From the NCBI RefSeq assembly GCF_022012305.1, contig NZ_JAKLTM010000002.1, forward strand, positions 620,001 to 684,000: DNA of 64,000 bases, given 5' to 3'. Shown here in pieces: positions 42,583 through 54,512 of the stretch. Each line of letters opens with the position of its first letter. The first letter of the stretch is position 1. The notes beneath the pieces were generated by a model that saw only the letters and a program-made list of their open reading frames with translations, did no database searches and had not been told where the DNA came from. This stretch comes from Ramlibacter paludis (lineage in GTDB: Bacteria > Pseudomonadota > Gammaproteobacteria > Burkholderiales > Burkholderiaceae_C). The translations under genes were made by a program, and so were the position numbers.

Positions 42583-43531
42583 CGACCACCACGCTGTGGG
42601 GCACGCGGCCCATCTTCAAGGTCTTCACGCCCTTCATGCTTTCCGTGTCCACGATCGTCAGGTCGTCCGAGAGCCCGTTGGCGACGTAGAGCCGCTTGCC
42701 GTCGCGCGACACGGCCAGGCCCCAGGCGCGCTTGCCGACTAGCACGTAGCCGCGCACCTGCCGGCCGGCGACGTCCACCACCGCCACGTGGTTGGCGCGG
42801 CCCAGGCCGACATAGGCCGTCTTGCCATCGGGCGACAGCGCCATGCCCACCGGCGTCACGTCCTCGCTGCGCATGCCGGGCGGCAGGAAAGGGATGCGCG
42901 CCTGCACCGTGTGGTCGCTGGTGCGGATGATGCTCACGCTGGCGTCGAGCTCGCTGCTCACCCACAGGTCGCCGCCGGCCAGCAGGAAGCGGCGCGGACG
43001 CTTGCCCACCGGGATGTTCTTGACCACCTGGCGCTGGGCGACGTCGATCACGTGCACCATGCTGGCGACCTCCGAGGTCACGTAGACCAGCTTGCCGTCC
43101 GCACTGGCCTTCACGCCTTCCGGCTCGCCGCCGACCTTGACCTCGAAGGCCTTCTTCTTCGTCGCCAGGTCGAAGGCGGTGAGGGACGAATCCTCCTCGT
43201 TGGACACGTAGAGCATCTTGCCGTCGGGACTCACGTCGAACATCTCCGGGTCCTCGCCGACGTCGAACTTTTCCACCGCCTTGCCGCTCGCGATGTCCCA
43301 CACCAGCACCCGGTGGTCGTCGCTGCAGGCCACCAGCAAGCGTTGCCCGCCCGGCGCCAGCTGCATGTGGCGCGGCCGCTTGCACAGCGCCACGCTGCCC
43401 GTGACTGCCTGCGTGGCCACATCGACGATGGCCAGGGCGTTGTCCTTCTCGGAAGAGACGAACACCTTGCCGCTGGCGGCCATGGCTGGCAAGCACATGA
43501 GGCACAACAGGGTGACAGCGAGATTTCGCAT
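42575..43531 (-). CDS. Exported YVTN beta-propeller protein (PQQ-catabolism-associated)
   Basis: The protein has 318 residues with a signal peptide (MRNLAVTLLCLMCLPAMAAS) and a seven-bladed propeller made of YVTN-type repeats (KVFVSSEKDNALAIVDVATQ, MLYVSNEEDSSLTAFDLAT, LVYVTSEVASMVHVIDVAQ, LYVANGLSDDLTIVDTES). The start was set at ATG 43531, which is 1 base after the ATPase stop and has AAGG 7 bases upstream; ATG 43546 would add five residues. The same protein type sits beside the ABC genes in PQQ-alcohol-dehydrogenase loci. Confidence 0.85.
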   Translation of the reverse strand: MRNLAVTLLCLMCLPAMAASGKVFVSSEKDNALAIVDVATQAVTGSVALCKRPRHMQLAPGGQRLLVACSDDHRVLVWDIASGKAVEKFDVGEDPEMFDVSPDGKMLYVSNEEDSSLTAFDLATKKKAFEVKVGGEPEGVKASADGKLVYVTSEVASMVHVIDVAQRQVVKNIPVGKRPRRFLLAGGDLWVSSELDASVSIIRTSDHTVQARIPFLPPGMRSEDVTPVGMALSPDGKTAYVGLGRANHVAVVDVAGRQVRGYVLVGKRAWGLAVSRDGKRLYVANGLSDDLTIVDTESMKGVKTLKMGRVPHSVVVDD

Positions 43532-43532
43532 T

Positions 43533-44282
43533 TCAGGCCTTCGCATGTCGCTGCCCTCCGGTCAATGCGAGGAAAGCGCCTTCCAGCGTCTCCTCTCCCT
43601 GCTGCGCGCACAGCGCTTCCACGCCCCCGTCCCAGCGCACCGTACCCTTGTGCAGCACCACCACGCGCTGGGCGCGCTCGGCTTCGTCGACCAGGTGCGT
43701 CGCCCACAGCACGCCCAGGCCGCGTTCGGCGCGGGCCTGCAGCACCTCGGCCAGCAGTTGCGCGCGCGACGCCGGGTCGAGGCCCACCGTCGCTTCGTCC
43801 ATCAGCAGGAGCCGCGGCTCGTGCATCAGCGCGCGCAGCAGTTCCACCTTGCGGCGGTTGCCGCCCGACAGGCTGCGGCCCAGGTCGCCGGCTGCCGCGG
43901 CCAGGCCGAAGCGTTCCAGCAAGGCATCGATGCGCGGGCGCGAGACCGAAGGCGGCAAGCCGTGCAGGTCGGCATGGAAGCGCAGGCTGGCCCGCACCGA
44001 CAGGTTCAGGTCCAGCGCCGGCTGCTGGAACACCACGCCCAGTTGCGCCAGCGCGCGCACCGGGTCGCGCCGCATGTCGGCGCCCAGCACTTCCACGCTG
44101 CCGCTGTCGGCGACGAACAATCCGGTTAGTAGCTGGAACAAGGTCGTCTTGCCCGCGCCGTTGGGCCCCAGCAGCGCCACCATCTCACCGGCCTGCACCT
44201 GCAGCGAGACGCGGTCCAGCGCCTGCGTGCGGCCATAGCGCTTGGACACTTCCCGGCAAGCCAGGACGGCGGCCATGTTCAT
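43533..44282 (-). CDS. ABC transporter ATPase (PQQ-associated type)
   Basis: The protein has 249 residues with Walker A GPNGAGKTT, signature LSGGNRRKVEL, Walker B LLLMDEATVGLD and the H-loop WATHLVDEAERA. The signature is followed by N-R-R-K rather than the common Q-x-Q-R. It powers the permease at 40589-41404. The ATG overlaps the stop of the Bug receptor gene (ATGA). Confidence 0.92.
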   Translation of the reverse strand: MNMAAVLACREVSKRYGRTQALDRVSLQVQAGEMVALLGPNGAGKTTLFQLLTGLFVADSGSVEVLGADMRRDPVRALAQLGVVFQQPALDLNLSVRASLRFHADLHGLPPSVSRPRIDALLERFGLAAAAGDLGRSLSGGNRRKVELLRALMHEPRLLLMDEATVGLDPASRAQLLAEVLQARAERGLGVLWATHLVDEAERAQRVVVLHKGTVRWDGGVEALCAQQGEETLEGAFLALTGGQRHAKA

Positions 44283-45283
44283 TCCGCCCGCGTCGCCAGG
44301 CCCAGCCGCGCCAGCAGTTGCCGCTCGCGCGCCGACACCACCTGCACGAAACGCACGTAGTCCTCCGTGCCCAGGTAGTCCGGCTCCTGTTCGTACTTGG
44401 CCAGTTCCTGCAAGTGGCGCGGATCGAACAGCGCCGTGCGGAAGGCGTCGTGCAGCTTGCGCACGATCGCGGGGTCGGTCGCGGCCGGAACCCCGATGCC
44501 GTAGGGCGAGGTATAGACCGCTTCGGGATGCCCCAGCTCGCGCAGGGTCGGCACCTGCGGCCAGCGCGCGCTGCGCTGCGCATTGAACACCGCCAGCAGC
44601 CGCAGCCGCCCTGTCTCCACGTAAGGCGTGAAGCCGTTCGAATTGACGCCCACCATCAGCGTGTGCGTCGCCACGGCCAGCATCTGGTCGGCGGTGCCTT
44701 TGTACGGCACGTGGATGTAGCGGATGCCCTCGCGCGAGAGCACGTCCTCCATCGCCAGGTGCGCGGTGGTGCCTATACCGGTCGAGCCCACCGTGAGCAG
44801 GCCGGGATTGTCGCGGCCCCAGGCCAGCAGCTCGTCGAAGCTGCGGAAGCCGGTGTCGGCCGGCACCACGACGCCGAAGGTCACGCCGGAGATCTGGATC
44901 ACCGGCGCGATGTCCTTCAAGGGGTCCCAGGGCACCTTGCGCTGCAGCGCCGCGCGGTAGATGGTGATGGGCAGCTGGCCGATCGTGTAGCCGTCCGGCG
45001 CCGCCGCCTTGAGCGCGGGCGCCACCAGCGTGCCGGCCGCGCCGGGCCGGTTCTCCACGACGATGGGCTGGCCCAGCGTGCGGGCCGCGAGGTCGGCCAG
45101 GATGCGCATCGTGATGTCGGTCTGGCCGCCCGCGGGCCAGGGCACGATCAGCGAGATCGGCCGGGCCGGCCAGGCCGCCGGTTGCGCCAGCGCCAGCACG
45201 GGCGTGGCCACCAGCGCGCCGGCGCCCGCCACCACCATGCGGCGGCGCCACGAGCGCGGGCGGACGGCTGCAGCGCGATCCAT
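44279..45283 (-). CDS. Bug-family tripartite tricarboxylate receptor
   Basis: The protein has 334 residues with a Tat-like signal (RPRSWRRRMVVAGAGALVAT) and the Bug fold (ARPISLIVPWPAGGQTDITM, VVENRPGAAGTLVAPALKAA, HVPYKGTADQMLAVATH). These abundant betaproteobacterial receptors bind small organic acids. There are no TctA/TctB permease genes nearby. It is 8 bases downstream of the coxG-like gene and overlaps the ATPase gene, so it bridges the two halves of this operon. Confidence 0.88.
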   Translation of the reverse strand: MDRAAAVRPRSWRRRMVVAGAGALVATPVLALAQPAAWPARPISLIVPWPAGGQTDITMRILADLAARTLGQPIVVENRPGAAGTLVAPALKAAAPDGYTIGQLPITIYRAALQRKVPWDPLKDIAPVIQISGVTFGVVVPADTGFRSFDELLAWGRDNPGLLTVGSTGIGTTAHLAMEDVLSREGIRYIHVPYKGTADQMLAVATHTLMVGVNSNGFTPYVETGRLRLLAVFNAQRSARWPQVPTLRELGHPEAVYTSPYGIGVPAATDPAIVRKLHDAFRTALFDPRHLQELAKYEQEPDYLGTEDYVRFVQVVSARERQLLARLGLATRAE

Positions 45284-45291
45284 GCGATCCC

Positions 45292-45876
45292 TCACCGGCG
45301 CAGCAGGAACAGCGCGGCGACGATCGCCACACCCAGCAGCGCCCACACCCACACCGGCACGCCCTTGCCGCCGGTGGGCGCCGGCGTCGGCGGCGGCAGC
45401 GCGGCCTCGGCCGCATAGGCCTGCGGATGCCGGCGCTCCATCTCGGCGTCGAAGCGCTTGAAGAAGTCCTCGGCCATCGACTTGGCGACGCCGTCGACCA
45501 GCCGCTGCCCGACCTGCGCGATCTTGCCGCCGACCTGCGCCTGCGCCGTGTAGGTCAGTTCGCAGCCCGCGCCCTCGGCGGGCGGCGCGAGGTCCACCTT
45601 GGCCGAGCCCTTGCCGAAGCCGGCGCCGCCGCCCTGCCCTTCGAAGACGAGCGTGTAGCTGTTGGGCGGCAGCACGTCGGTGAGCTGGATCTTGCCGGCG
45701 AAGCGCGCCGACACCGGCCCGATCTTCACCGCCATGCCGATCGCGTACTGGTTCTCGCCGGTGGCCTCGACCCGGTCGCAGCCGGGGATGCAGGTCTTGA
45801 GCACCTCGGGGTCGTTGAGCGCGTCCCAGGCTTGTTGCTGCGATACGGCCAGGCGGCGGCTGCCTTGCATGTCCAT
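45292..45876 (-). CDS. coxG: CoxG-like protein with C-terminal membrane anchor
   Basis: The protein has 194 residues: a START/Bet-v1-like CoxG domain (about 1-145; LAVSQQQAWDALNDPEVLKT, CIPGCDRVEATGENQY), a Pro-rich linker (PPPTPAPTGGKG) and a C-terminal transmembrane helix (VPVWVWALLGVAIVAALFLL). CoxG proteins recruit CO-dehydrogenase-type enzymes to the membrane and carry quinones to them. It lies within the cox-type operon. Confidence 0.9.
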   Translation of the reverse strand: MDMQGSRRLAVSQQQAWDALNDPEVLKTCIPGCDRVEATGENQYAIGMAVKIGPVSARFAGKIQLTDVLPPNSYTLVFEGQGGGAGFGKGSAKVDLAPPAEGAGCELTYTAQAQVGGKIAQVGQRLVDGVAKSMAEDFFKRFDAEMERRHPQAYAAEAALPPPTPAPTGGKGVPVWVWALLGVAIVAALFLLRR

Positions 45877-45901
45877 GGTAGGGATCCCTCGTTGTCGTGT
45901 T

Positions 45902-47080
45902 CTAGTTTTTCAGCAGCGCGGCCAGGCTCGCGGCCAGGTCCTGCAGCCGCGCCAGGTTGTGCACCGCCAGCATCGCATGCGCATGCCGGTGCAGCACCGC
46001 GGCGCCGCGCGCTAGGGGCGCGTAGCCCTCGAAGCGCAGCAGCGGATTGAGCCATAAAAGGCGCCGGCTGTGGTGCGTGAGCCAGTCCAGCTCGCGCGCC
46101 AGCAGCTCGGGCTCGCCGGTGTCCAGGCCGTCGCTGATCACGAGCACCAGCGTGCGGCGGCCGACCAGGCGGCGCGCATGGTCGCGGCGCAACGTGGCCA
46201 GCGATTCGCCCAGGCGCGTGCCGCCGGCGAAGTCGTCGATGGCGGCGCCGGCGGCCGCCAGCATCGCGTCGGTGTCGGCGATCTTGAACGCCGGCGTCAG
46301 ATCGGTGAGATGGGTGCCGAAGGCGAAGACGTCGCGGCGGCGGTGGCCGCGCGTGGCTGCATGCAGGAAAGCCAGCAGGAGCCGGGCGTAGCGCTCCATC
46401 GAGCCGGACACGTCGACCAGCACGAGCAGCGGCAAGGGCTCGCGGTTGCGTTGCAGCCGGCGCAGCAGCAGCAGCTCGCCGCCGGTGTGCGACGCGTTGC
46501 GCAAGGTGCGCGACCAGTGCAGCTGCGCGCCGCGGGCGCCGGGGCGCGTGCGCCGGGCAGGGATGCGCGGCACCGGCAGCGCGATCTCGCGCGCCAGCCG
46601 TTCGACCAGGTGGAACTCGCTGGCCGACATCGCATTGAAGTCCGCATGCTTCAGGCGCGAGCGTTCGCTGGCCGTCATGGCGGCGTCGAATTCGACTTCC
46701 TGGTCTGGCGGCTTGGGCGCATTGCCGAAGCGCTGGCGCGGCGCCAGCGCCTCGCTCACGCGCGGGCGGCGCTTCACGGCCTCGGCCTGGCCCTGCGCGG
46801 ACGGCAGCATCTGCGCGAGCAGCTTGTTGGCCACCTCCGGGTCGCGGAACCAGGCGTCGAACAGTTCGCGGTAGACGCCGCGCTCCTCTTCGCGGCTGAC
46901 CAGCACCGCCTCCATCGCCGCGGCGAAGTCCTGCCGGTCGTCCACGCCCACCAGTTGCGCGGCCTGCTGCGCCAGGGCGATGCGCGAGCTGTCGACCCGC
47001 AGGCCGGCGCGGCGCAAGGCCCGGCCGAAACCCGCGATGTTGTCGGCGAGCTTGCCGGTGCGGGCGTCACCGAGCAGCAT
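45902..47080 (-). CDS. coxE: CoxE-like von Willebrand factor A protein
   Basis: The protein has 392 residues. The C-terminal half is a VWA domain with the metal site LVDVSGSMERY (DxSxS), FGTHLTDLT and ISDGLDTGEPE. The N-terminal half is helical (LADNIAGFGRALRRAGLRVD). CoxE works with the AAA+ protein CoxD in maturing the Mo/Cu site of CO-dehydrogenase-type enzymes. It starts 4 bases after the coxD-like gene. Confidence 0.92.
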   Translation of the reverse strand: MLLGDARTGKLADNIAGFGRALRRAGLRVDSSRIALAQQAAQLVGVDDRQDFAAAMEAVLVSREEERGVYRELFDAWFRDPEVANKLLAQMLPSAQGQAEAVKRRPRVSEALAPRQRFGNAPKPPDQEVEFDAAMTASERSRLKHADFNAMSASEFHLVERLAREIALPVPRIPARRTRPGARGAQLHWSRTLRNASHTGGELLLLRRLQRNREPLPLLVLVDVSGSMERYARLLLAFLHAATRGHRRRDVFAFGTHLTDLTPAFKIADTDAMLAAAGAAIDDFAGGTRLGESLATLRRDHARRLVGRRTLVLVISDGLDTGEPELLARELDWLTHHSRRLLWLNPLLRFEGYAPLARGAAVLHRHAHAMLAVHNLARLQDLAASLAALLKN

Positions 47081-47084
47081 GGCT

Positions 47085-47993
<909 letters not shown>

Positions 47994-48036
47994 TTGCTTT
48001 GCATTGTCCCCTCCCCCGGGGCGAGGGAGGAGAACC

Positions 48037-48831
48037 TCAGCCCAGCGCCTTCGCCACCGCCCGCTGCGTCAGCACGCTCACCAGGTTGGCGCGATACGCC
48101 GCACTCGCATGCAGGTCGCTCGACAGGGTCGACGCATCCACCGCCACGCCTTTTACCGCGTCCGGCGAGAAGTTCTTCGTGAGGGCCTGCTCCAGGCCGC
48201 CGTGCCGGAACACGCCGTTGCCCCCGCCAGTGACGGCGACGCGCACGCCGCTGTCGGTTTGAGCGACGAAGACACCGACGAGCGCGAAGCGCGACGCGGG
48301 CTGCCGGAACTTGATGTACGCGGCGCGCCTGGCCTGTGGGAAGCTCACCGCCGTGATCAGCTCGCCTTCCTGCAGCGCCGTGGTGAACAGGCCCTGGAAG
48401 AAGTCGTCGGCCGCGATCTTGCGCTGCGTGGTCTGCACCGTGGCGTTCAGCGCCAGCACCGCGGCCGGATAGCAGGCCGCCGGGTCGTTGTTGGCCACCG
48501 AGCCGCCCAGCGTGCCCATGGCGCGCACCTGGCGGTCACCGATGCCGCCGGCGAGGTCCGCCAACGCGGGAATCGCCGAACGCACCTCGTCGCTGGCCGC
48601 CACGTCCGCATGCCGCGCCATCGCGCCGATCACGAGGGCATTGCCTTCGCGCCGGATGCCGGCCAGTTCGGGAATCGCGCCCAGGTCGATCAACTGCTCC
48701 GGGTTCGCCAGCCGCAGCTTCATCGACGCCAGCAGGGTCTGGCCGCCGGCCAGCACGCGGGCATTGCCGTTGGCCGCCAGGCGCGAGGCCTCGGCCAGCG
48801 AGGAAGGACGCTCGAAAGTGAATTGGTACAT
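48037..48831 (-). CDS. coxM: Molybdenum-hydroxylase FAD subunit (CoxM type)
   Basis: The protein has 264 residues of the PCMH-type FAD fold: RVLAGGQTLLASMKLRLANP (first FAD loop) and VRAMGTLGGSVANNDPAACY (second loop), then a CO-dehydrogenase flavoprotein C-terminal domain (LITAVSFPQARRAAYIKFRQ). It takes electrons from the 2Fe-2S subunit to FAD and on to the quinone pool. Confidence 0.93.
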   Translation of the reverse strand: MYQFTFERPSSLAEASRLAANGNARVLAGGQTLLASMKLRLANPEQLIDLGAIPELAGIRREGNALVIGAMARHADVAASDEVRSAIPALADLAGGIGDRQVRAMGTLGGSVANNDPAACYPAAVLALNATVQTTQRKIAADDFFQGLFTTALQEGELITAVSFPQARRAAYIKFRQPASRFALVGVFVAQTDSGVRVAVTGGGNGVFRHGGLEQALTKNFSPDAVKGVAVDASTLSSDLHASAAYRANLVSVLTQRAVAKALG

Positions 48832-48850
48832 GGTGTTTCCTTCCTGCTTC

Positions 48851-51226
<2,376 letters not shown>

Positions 51227-51236
51227 GGCGCGCTCC

Positions 51237-51710
<474 letters not shown>

Positions 51711-51793
51711 GTCTCTTGTCTCCTTCGGGGCACTGCGGGACAACGATTGTTGAACTCGGCCCTAGGCACCTCCCTAGGCGAAACCCTAAGCGC

Positions 51794-51808
51794 GCAAGGG
51801 CCGTGCCG
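51794..51808 (-). promoter_or_regulatory. Sigma-54-type promoter of the cox-like operon
   Basis: On the minus strand CGGCACGGCCCTTGC has the GG-N10-GC arrangement and matches the consensus YTGGCACG-N4-TTGC at all but the first positions. Transcription would start near 51782, giving a leader of about 70 bases. Just upstream (about 51812-51825) is TTCCATTTTGAGAA, an imperfect dyad that could bind an activator. Confidence 0.65.
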
Positions 51809-51883
51809 GGAAATTCTCAAAATGGAACAATGGCCGGGTTGGCCGTCCCTACACTCCCGTCGAGACGCCAGCCAGGAGCGCCG

Positions 51884-53011
51884 ATGAACGTGCCCGAGAC
51901 AAGCACCGCACACAGCCGATTGCTGCAGATCGCCCGCGCCCGCCAGGCCGTGATGCAGGAGGGCGGCTCCATGACGGACATGCTCGTCCATGGCTGGTAC
52001 GAAGGCGCGTGGATCGAGCGCTCGTGGCGCCGCTGCCTGCAATCGGGCCAGCGGCCCGGCGACTCCGTCGGCTTCGACGTCCTGCCCGCCCAGGCCTTCC
52101 GCCGCGTCGAAGAGGCCAACCACCAGCTGGTGACGGCGGCGCGGCCGGTGCTGGAGCAGCTCGGCCGTGCGATCGCCAGCACGCGCTACTTCGCCATCCT
52201 CACCAACCAGGACGGCGTGGTGGTCGACGCCCACGGCCCCATCGACCGCAGCGACCCGCGCGCCGCCCTCATCACGCGCGTCGGCGTCGACCTGTCCGAG
52301 CGCAGCGTGGGCACCACCGCCATCGGCGCCGCACTCGCGGAACTGCAGCCGGTGTGGCTGCACCGCGGCGAGCACTTCTACGAGCAGACCAGCTGCTACA
52401 GCTGCGCCGGCGCGCCGCTGTTCGGGCCCGACGGCGCCTGCGTCGGCATGCTGGACCTCACGGGCATCGACGCCGCCGAACGGCCGGAGCTGAAGCACCT
52501 GGTGGTGCAGTCCGCGCGCAGCATCGAGAACGCGTTGACGCTGGCCCGCCCGCACAACCTGGTGTTGCGCCTGAACTGGCCGGGCCGCCTGCTGGGCGAC
52601 GACGACGACGGCATCGTCTGCCTCGATGGCGAAGGCTGGGTGACCGGCAGCAATGCTGCGGCGCGGCAAATGGTGAGCGGCCTGGCGGGCAACCCGGCGG
52701 GGCCGGTCCATTGCAGCGAACTCTTCGCCCAGCCCTGGGAGCCGCTGTACGACCTGGCGCGCTGCGTCGAACAGGCGCCGATGGAGCTGCCGCTCTGGTC
52801 CGGCCTGCGCTTGCAGGCCCTGCCCCAGCTGGCCGGCGACGGCGCGGCCGCGGGCGCGCAGCGCGTGCCGCTGCGCGAGGTGGAAATCGCCATGATCCGC
52901 AAGGCCGTCAGCGAGGCCCGCGGCAACGTCATGGAGGCAGCCCGGTCCCTGGGTATCAGCCGCGCAACGGTTTACCGCAAGCTCTCGCAAAAAGCCCCGA
53001 AAACCCCTTGA
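51884..53011 (+). CDS. AcoR-like Fis-family regulator lacking the AAA+ domain
   Basis: The protein has 375 residues: a GAF sensor domain (about 60-205; YFAILTNQDGVVVDAHGPID, SVGTTAIGAALAE), a PAS-like middle (LGDDDDGIVCLDGEGWVTGS) and a C-terminal Fis helix-turn-helix (RGNVMEAARSLGISRATVYR). True AcoR-type sigma-54 activators carry a central AAA+ ATPase (GAFTGA motif) of about 240 residues; it is absent here. It diverges from coxS, so it is the obvious local regulator, but it cannot itself drive sigma-54 open-complex formation. RBS AGGAG. Confidence 0.85.
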   Translation: MNVPETSTAHSRLLQIARARQAVMQEGGSMTDMLVHGWYEGAWIERSWRRCLQSGQRPGDSVGFDVLPAQAFRRVEEANHQLVTAARPVLEQLGRAIASTRYFAILTNQDGVVVDAHGPIDRSDPRAALITRVGVDLSERSVGTTAIGAALAELQPVWLHRGEHFYEQTSCYSCAGAPLFGPDGACVGMLDLTGIDAAERPELKHLVVQSARSIENALTLARPHNLVLRLNWPGRLLGDDDDGIVCLDGEGWVTGSNAAARQMVSGLAGNPAGPVHCSELFAQPWEPLYDLARCVEQAPMELPLWSGLRLQALPQLAGDGAAAGAQRVPLREVEIAMIRKAVSEARGNVMEAARSLGISRATVYRKLSQKAPKTP

Positions 53012-53034
53012 CTTCCGCCACGGCGGCCTAGAAT
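53008..53034 (+). promoter_or_regulatory. Possible promoter of the 53178 gene
   Basis: TTGACT and TAGAAT are separated by 15 bases, shorter than the ideal 17, at the end of the regulator gene. Confidence 0.35.
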
Positions 53035-53177
53035 GGCGCGCAATGCCCGACAGTGGCATGCCAACAAGAAGCCAGCTGGGAGCCCCACGTTCGAAGAACG
53101 CGCCGCAAGCCGCGGCGCCGGGAATCGCGCGTGATCAGAAAGGCTGCCGCCCACAAGGCGGCAAGAAGGCGGTACGG

Positions 53178-53699
53178 ATGTTCGGTTTTCGAAAAATCAT
53201 GGCGCGCGACGCGCGCCAGCGGCGGGAGGGCGAAAGCGACACCGAGGTCGACTCGGCGCCGCGTGGCCACAACCTGGAAGCCGAGTACGAAGCGTTGATC
53301 ACCACGCAATGCGTGCGCTGGGGCATCGACGAAAAGAGCATCACCCTCGAAGTGCGGCGCCTGGGGCGCACCAACAGCGGCCTCGACATCTACGGCTGCA
53401 TGATGCGCCTCACGCGCTGGCAGCGCGACTCCGCCCTGCGCGTGCTGCTGGGACTGCCGCTGCTCGAAGCCAAGATCCGCAAGATGGTGCGCAGCCTCTG
53501 GCTGGGCGAGGTCAGCCACTTCGGCGGCCTCTGGCTGCATGCGTCCGAGCAGCTCACGTCGACCGAGGCGATGGCGGAGCTGCGGCTGCTGATCCTGCAA
53601 CTGACGCACGATCCGGAACCTGCGGGCGGCGTGCCGTCCGAGCCCTTCTCCAGTGTGCTGGGGACCCTGGGACCGGCGGACGAACCGCCGGCGCGCTAG
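53178..53699 (+). CDS. Conserved hypothetical cytosolic protein
   Basis: The protein has 173 residues with no signal peptide or membrane segment. The middle (about 35-140) looks folded: EAEYEALITTQCVRWGIDEK, EVRRLGRTNSGLDIYGCMMR, LTRWQRDSALRVLLGLPLLE, VRSLWLGEVSHFGGLWLHAS. The ends are low-complexity. I do not recognise a characterised family. ATG 53178 (MFGFRKIMARDARQRREGES) is the most likely start; the upstream in-frame stretch is unstructured. It lies between the cox regulator and modE, and its stop is 6 bases from the convergent modE stop. Confidence 0.65.
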   Translation: MFGFRKIMARDARQRREGESDTEVDSAPRGHNLEAEYEALITTQCVRWGIDEKSITLEVRRLGRTNSGLDIYGCMMRLTRWQRDSALRVLLGLPLLEAKIRKMVRSLWLGEVSHFGGLWLHASEQLTSTEAMAELRLLILQLTHDPEPAGGVPSEPFSSVLGTLGPADEPPAR

Positions 53700-53705
53700 C
53701 CGGCC

Positions 53706-54449
53706 CTACTCCCGCAGGGCGATCACCAGGGCCGCGGCCTCGACGCGGGCCACAGCGTGGCTGCCCACGCGCAGGCCGCTCGCGGCATCCGCGAAGCCGA
53801 CCAGCTGCAAGCCGCCATCCAGCTGCATGGCCACTTCGCCGCCGGTGGCACGCGGTGCGCGCGTCACCGTTCCTTCCAGCAGGTTGGCGCCCGCTTCACC
53901 GCTGGCCGCGACCGTGACGGCCGTTGCCTTGCACAAGGCCAGCACATCGAGACCCCGTTGCAACCCCAGCAACTGCGCGCTTTCTCGCGTGATGCGCGAC
54001 GTCAGGGCAGCGCCGCCGGCCAGCACCAGCACGACGTCGATGGCCCCGGCGCGCGGCCGCACGACCGCGACGCGCGCCGGCAAGTGGTTGCGCATGCTGG
54101 TGCGCAAGCCGATGCCCGCCAGCGACGGCCCCGGCTTGGCGAGGCGCTCCAGCACGGCGTCGCGCGCCTTGCCGAGTTCGTCGGCCGCCTGCAGCACCTG
54201 CTCGCCGGCCGCGGTCAGCCGGGCACCGCCGCCGCCGGCTCCACCCACCGCCCGCTCCACCAGCGCAGCGCCCGCCAGGTTGCTGAGCGTGTCCAGCGCC
54301 TGCCAGGCGGCCTTGTAGCTCACCCCCGCATCGCGCGCCGACTGCGAGATCGAGCCGACCGCGGCGACGCGGCGCAGGATCTCCAGCCGCTTGTCGGCGC
54401 TCTGGTGGCCGAGGGCGCCGGCGATCTCCAGGGGCGGCTTCTTGGGCAT
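53706..54449 (-). CDS. modE: Molybdate-responsive regulator
   Basis: The protein has 247 residues: an N-terminal winged helix-turn-helix (KRLEILRRVAAVGSISQSAR, DAGVSYKAAWQALDTLSN) and C-terminal Mop/TOBE molybdate-binding repeats (RTSMRNHLPARVAVVRPRAG, GSHAVARVEAAALVIAL). With molybdate bound, ModE represses the modABC genes. It is divergent from modA with an inverted repeat between them. Confidence 0.93.
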   Translation of the reverse strand: MPKKPPLEIAGALGHQSADKRLEILRRVAAVGSISQSARDAGVSYKAAWQALDTLSNLAGAALVERAVGGAGGGGARLTAAGEQVLQAADELGKARDAVLERLAKPGPSLAGIGLRTSMRNHLPARVAVVRPRAGAIDVVLVLAGGAALTSRITRESAQLLGLQRGLDVLALCKATAVTVAASGEAGANLLEGTVTRAPRATGGEVAMQLDGGLQLVGFADAASGLRVGSHAVARVEAAALVIALRE

Positions 54450-54480
54450 GGGCGCGATTGTGCCGCCGCCCCTATACTTT

Positions 54481-54503
54481 CGCTATTCCTTTTTTGAATA
54501 GCG
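54481..54503. promoter_or_regulatory. Putative ModE operator
   Basis: CGCTATTC and GAATAGCG form a perfect 8-bp dyad around 7 bases, resembling the CGnTAT...ATAnCG half-sites of ModE operators. A TATACT -10-like box is 2 bases upstream, so bound ModE would cover the modA transcription start. Confidence 0.75.
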
Positions 54504-54512
54504 AGGCGCTCC

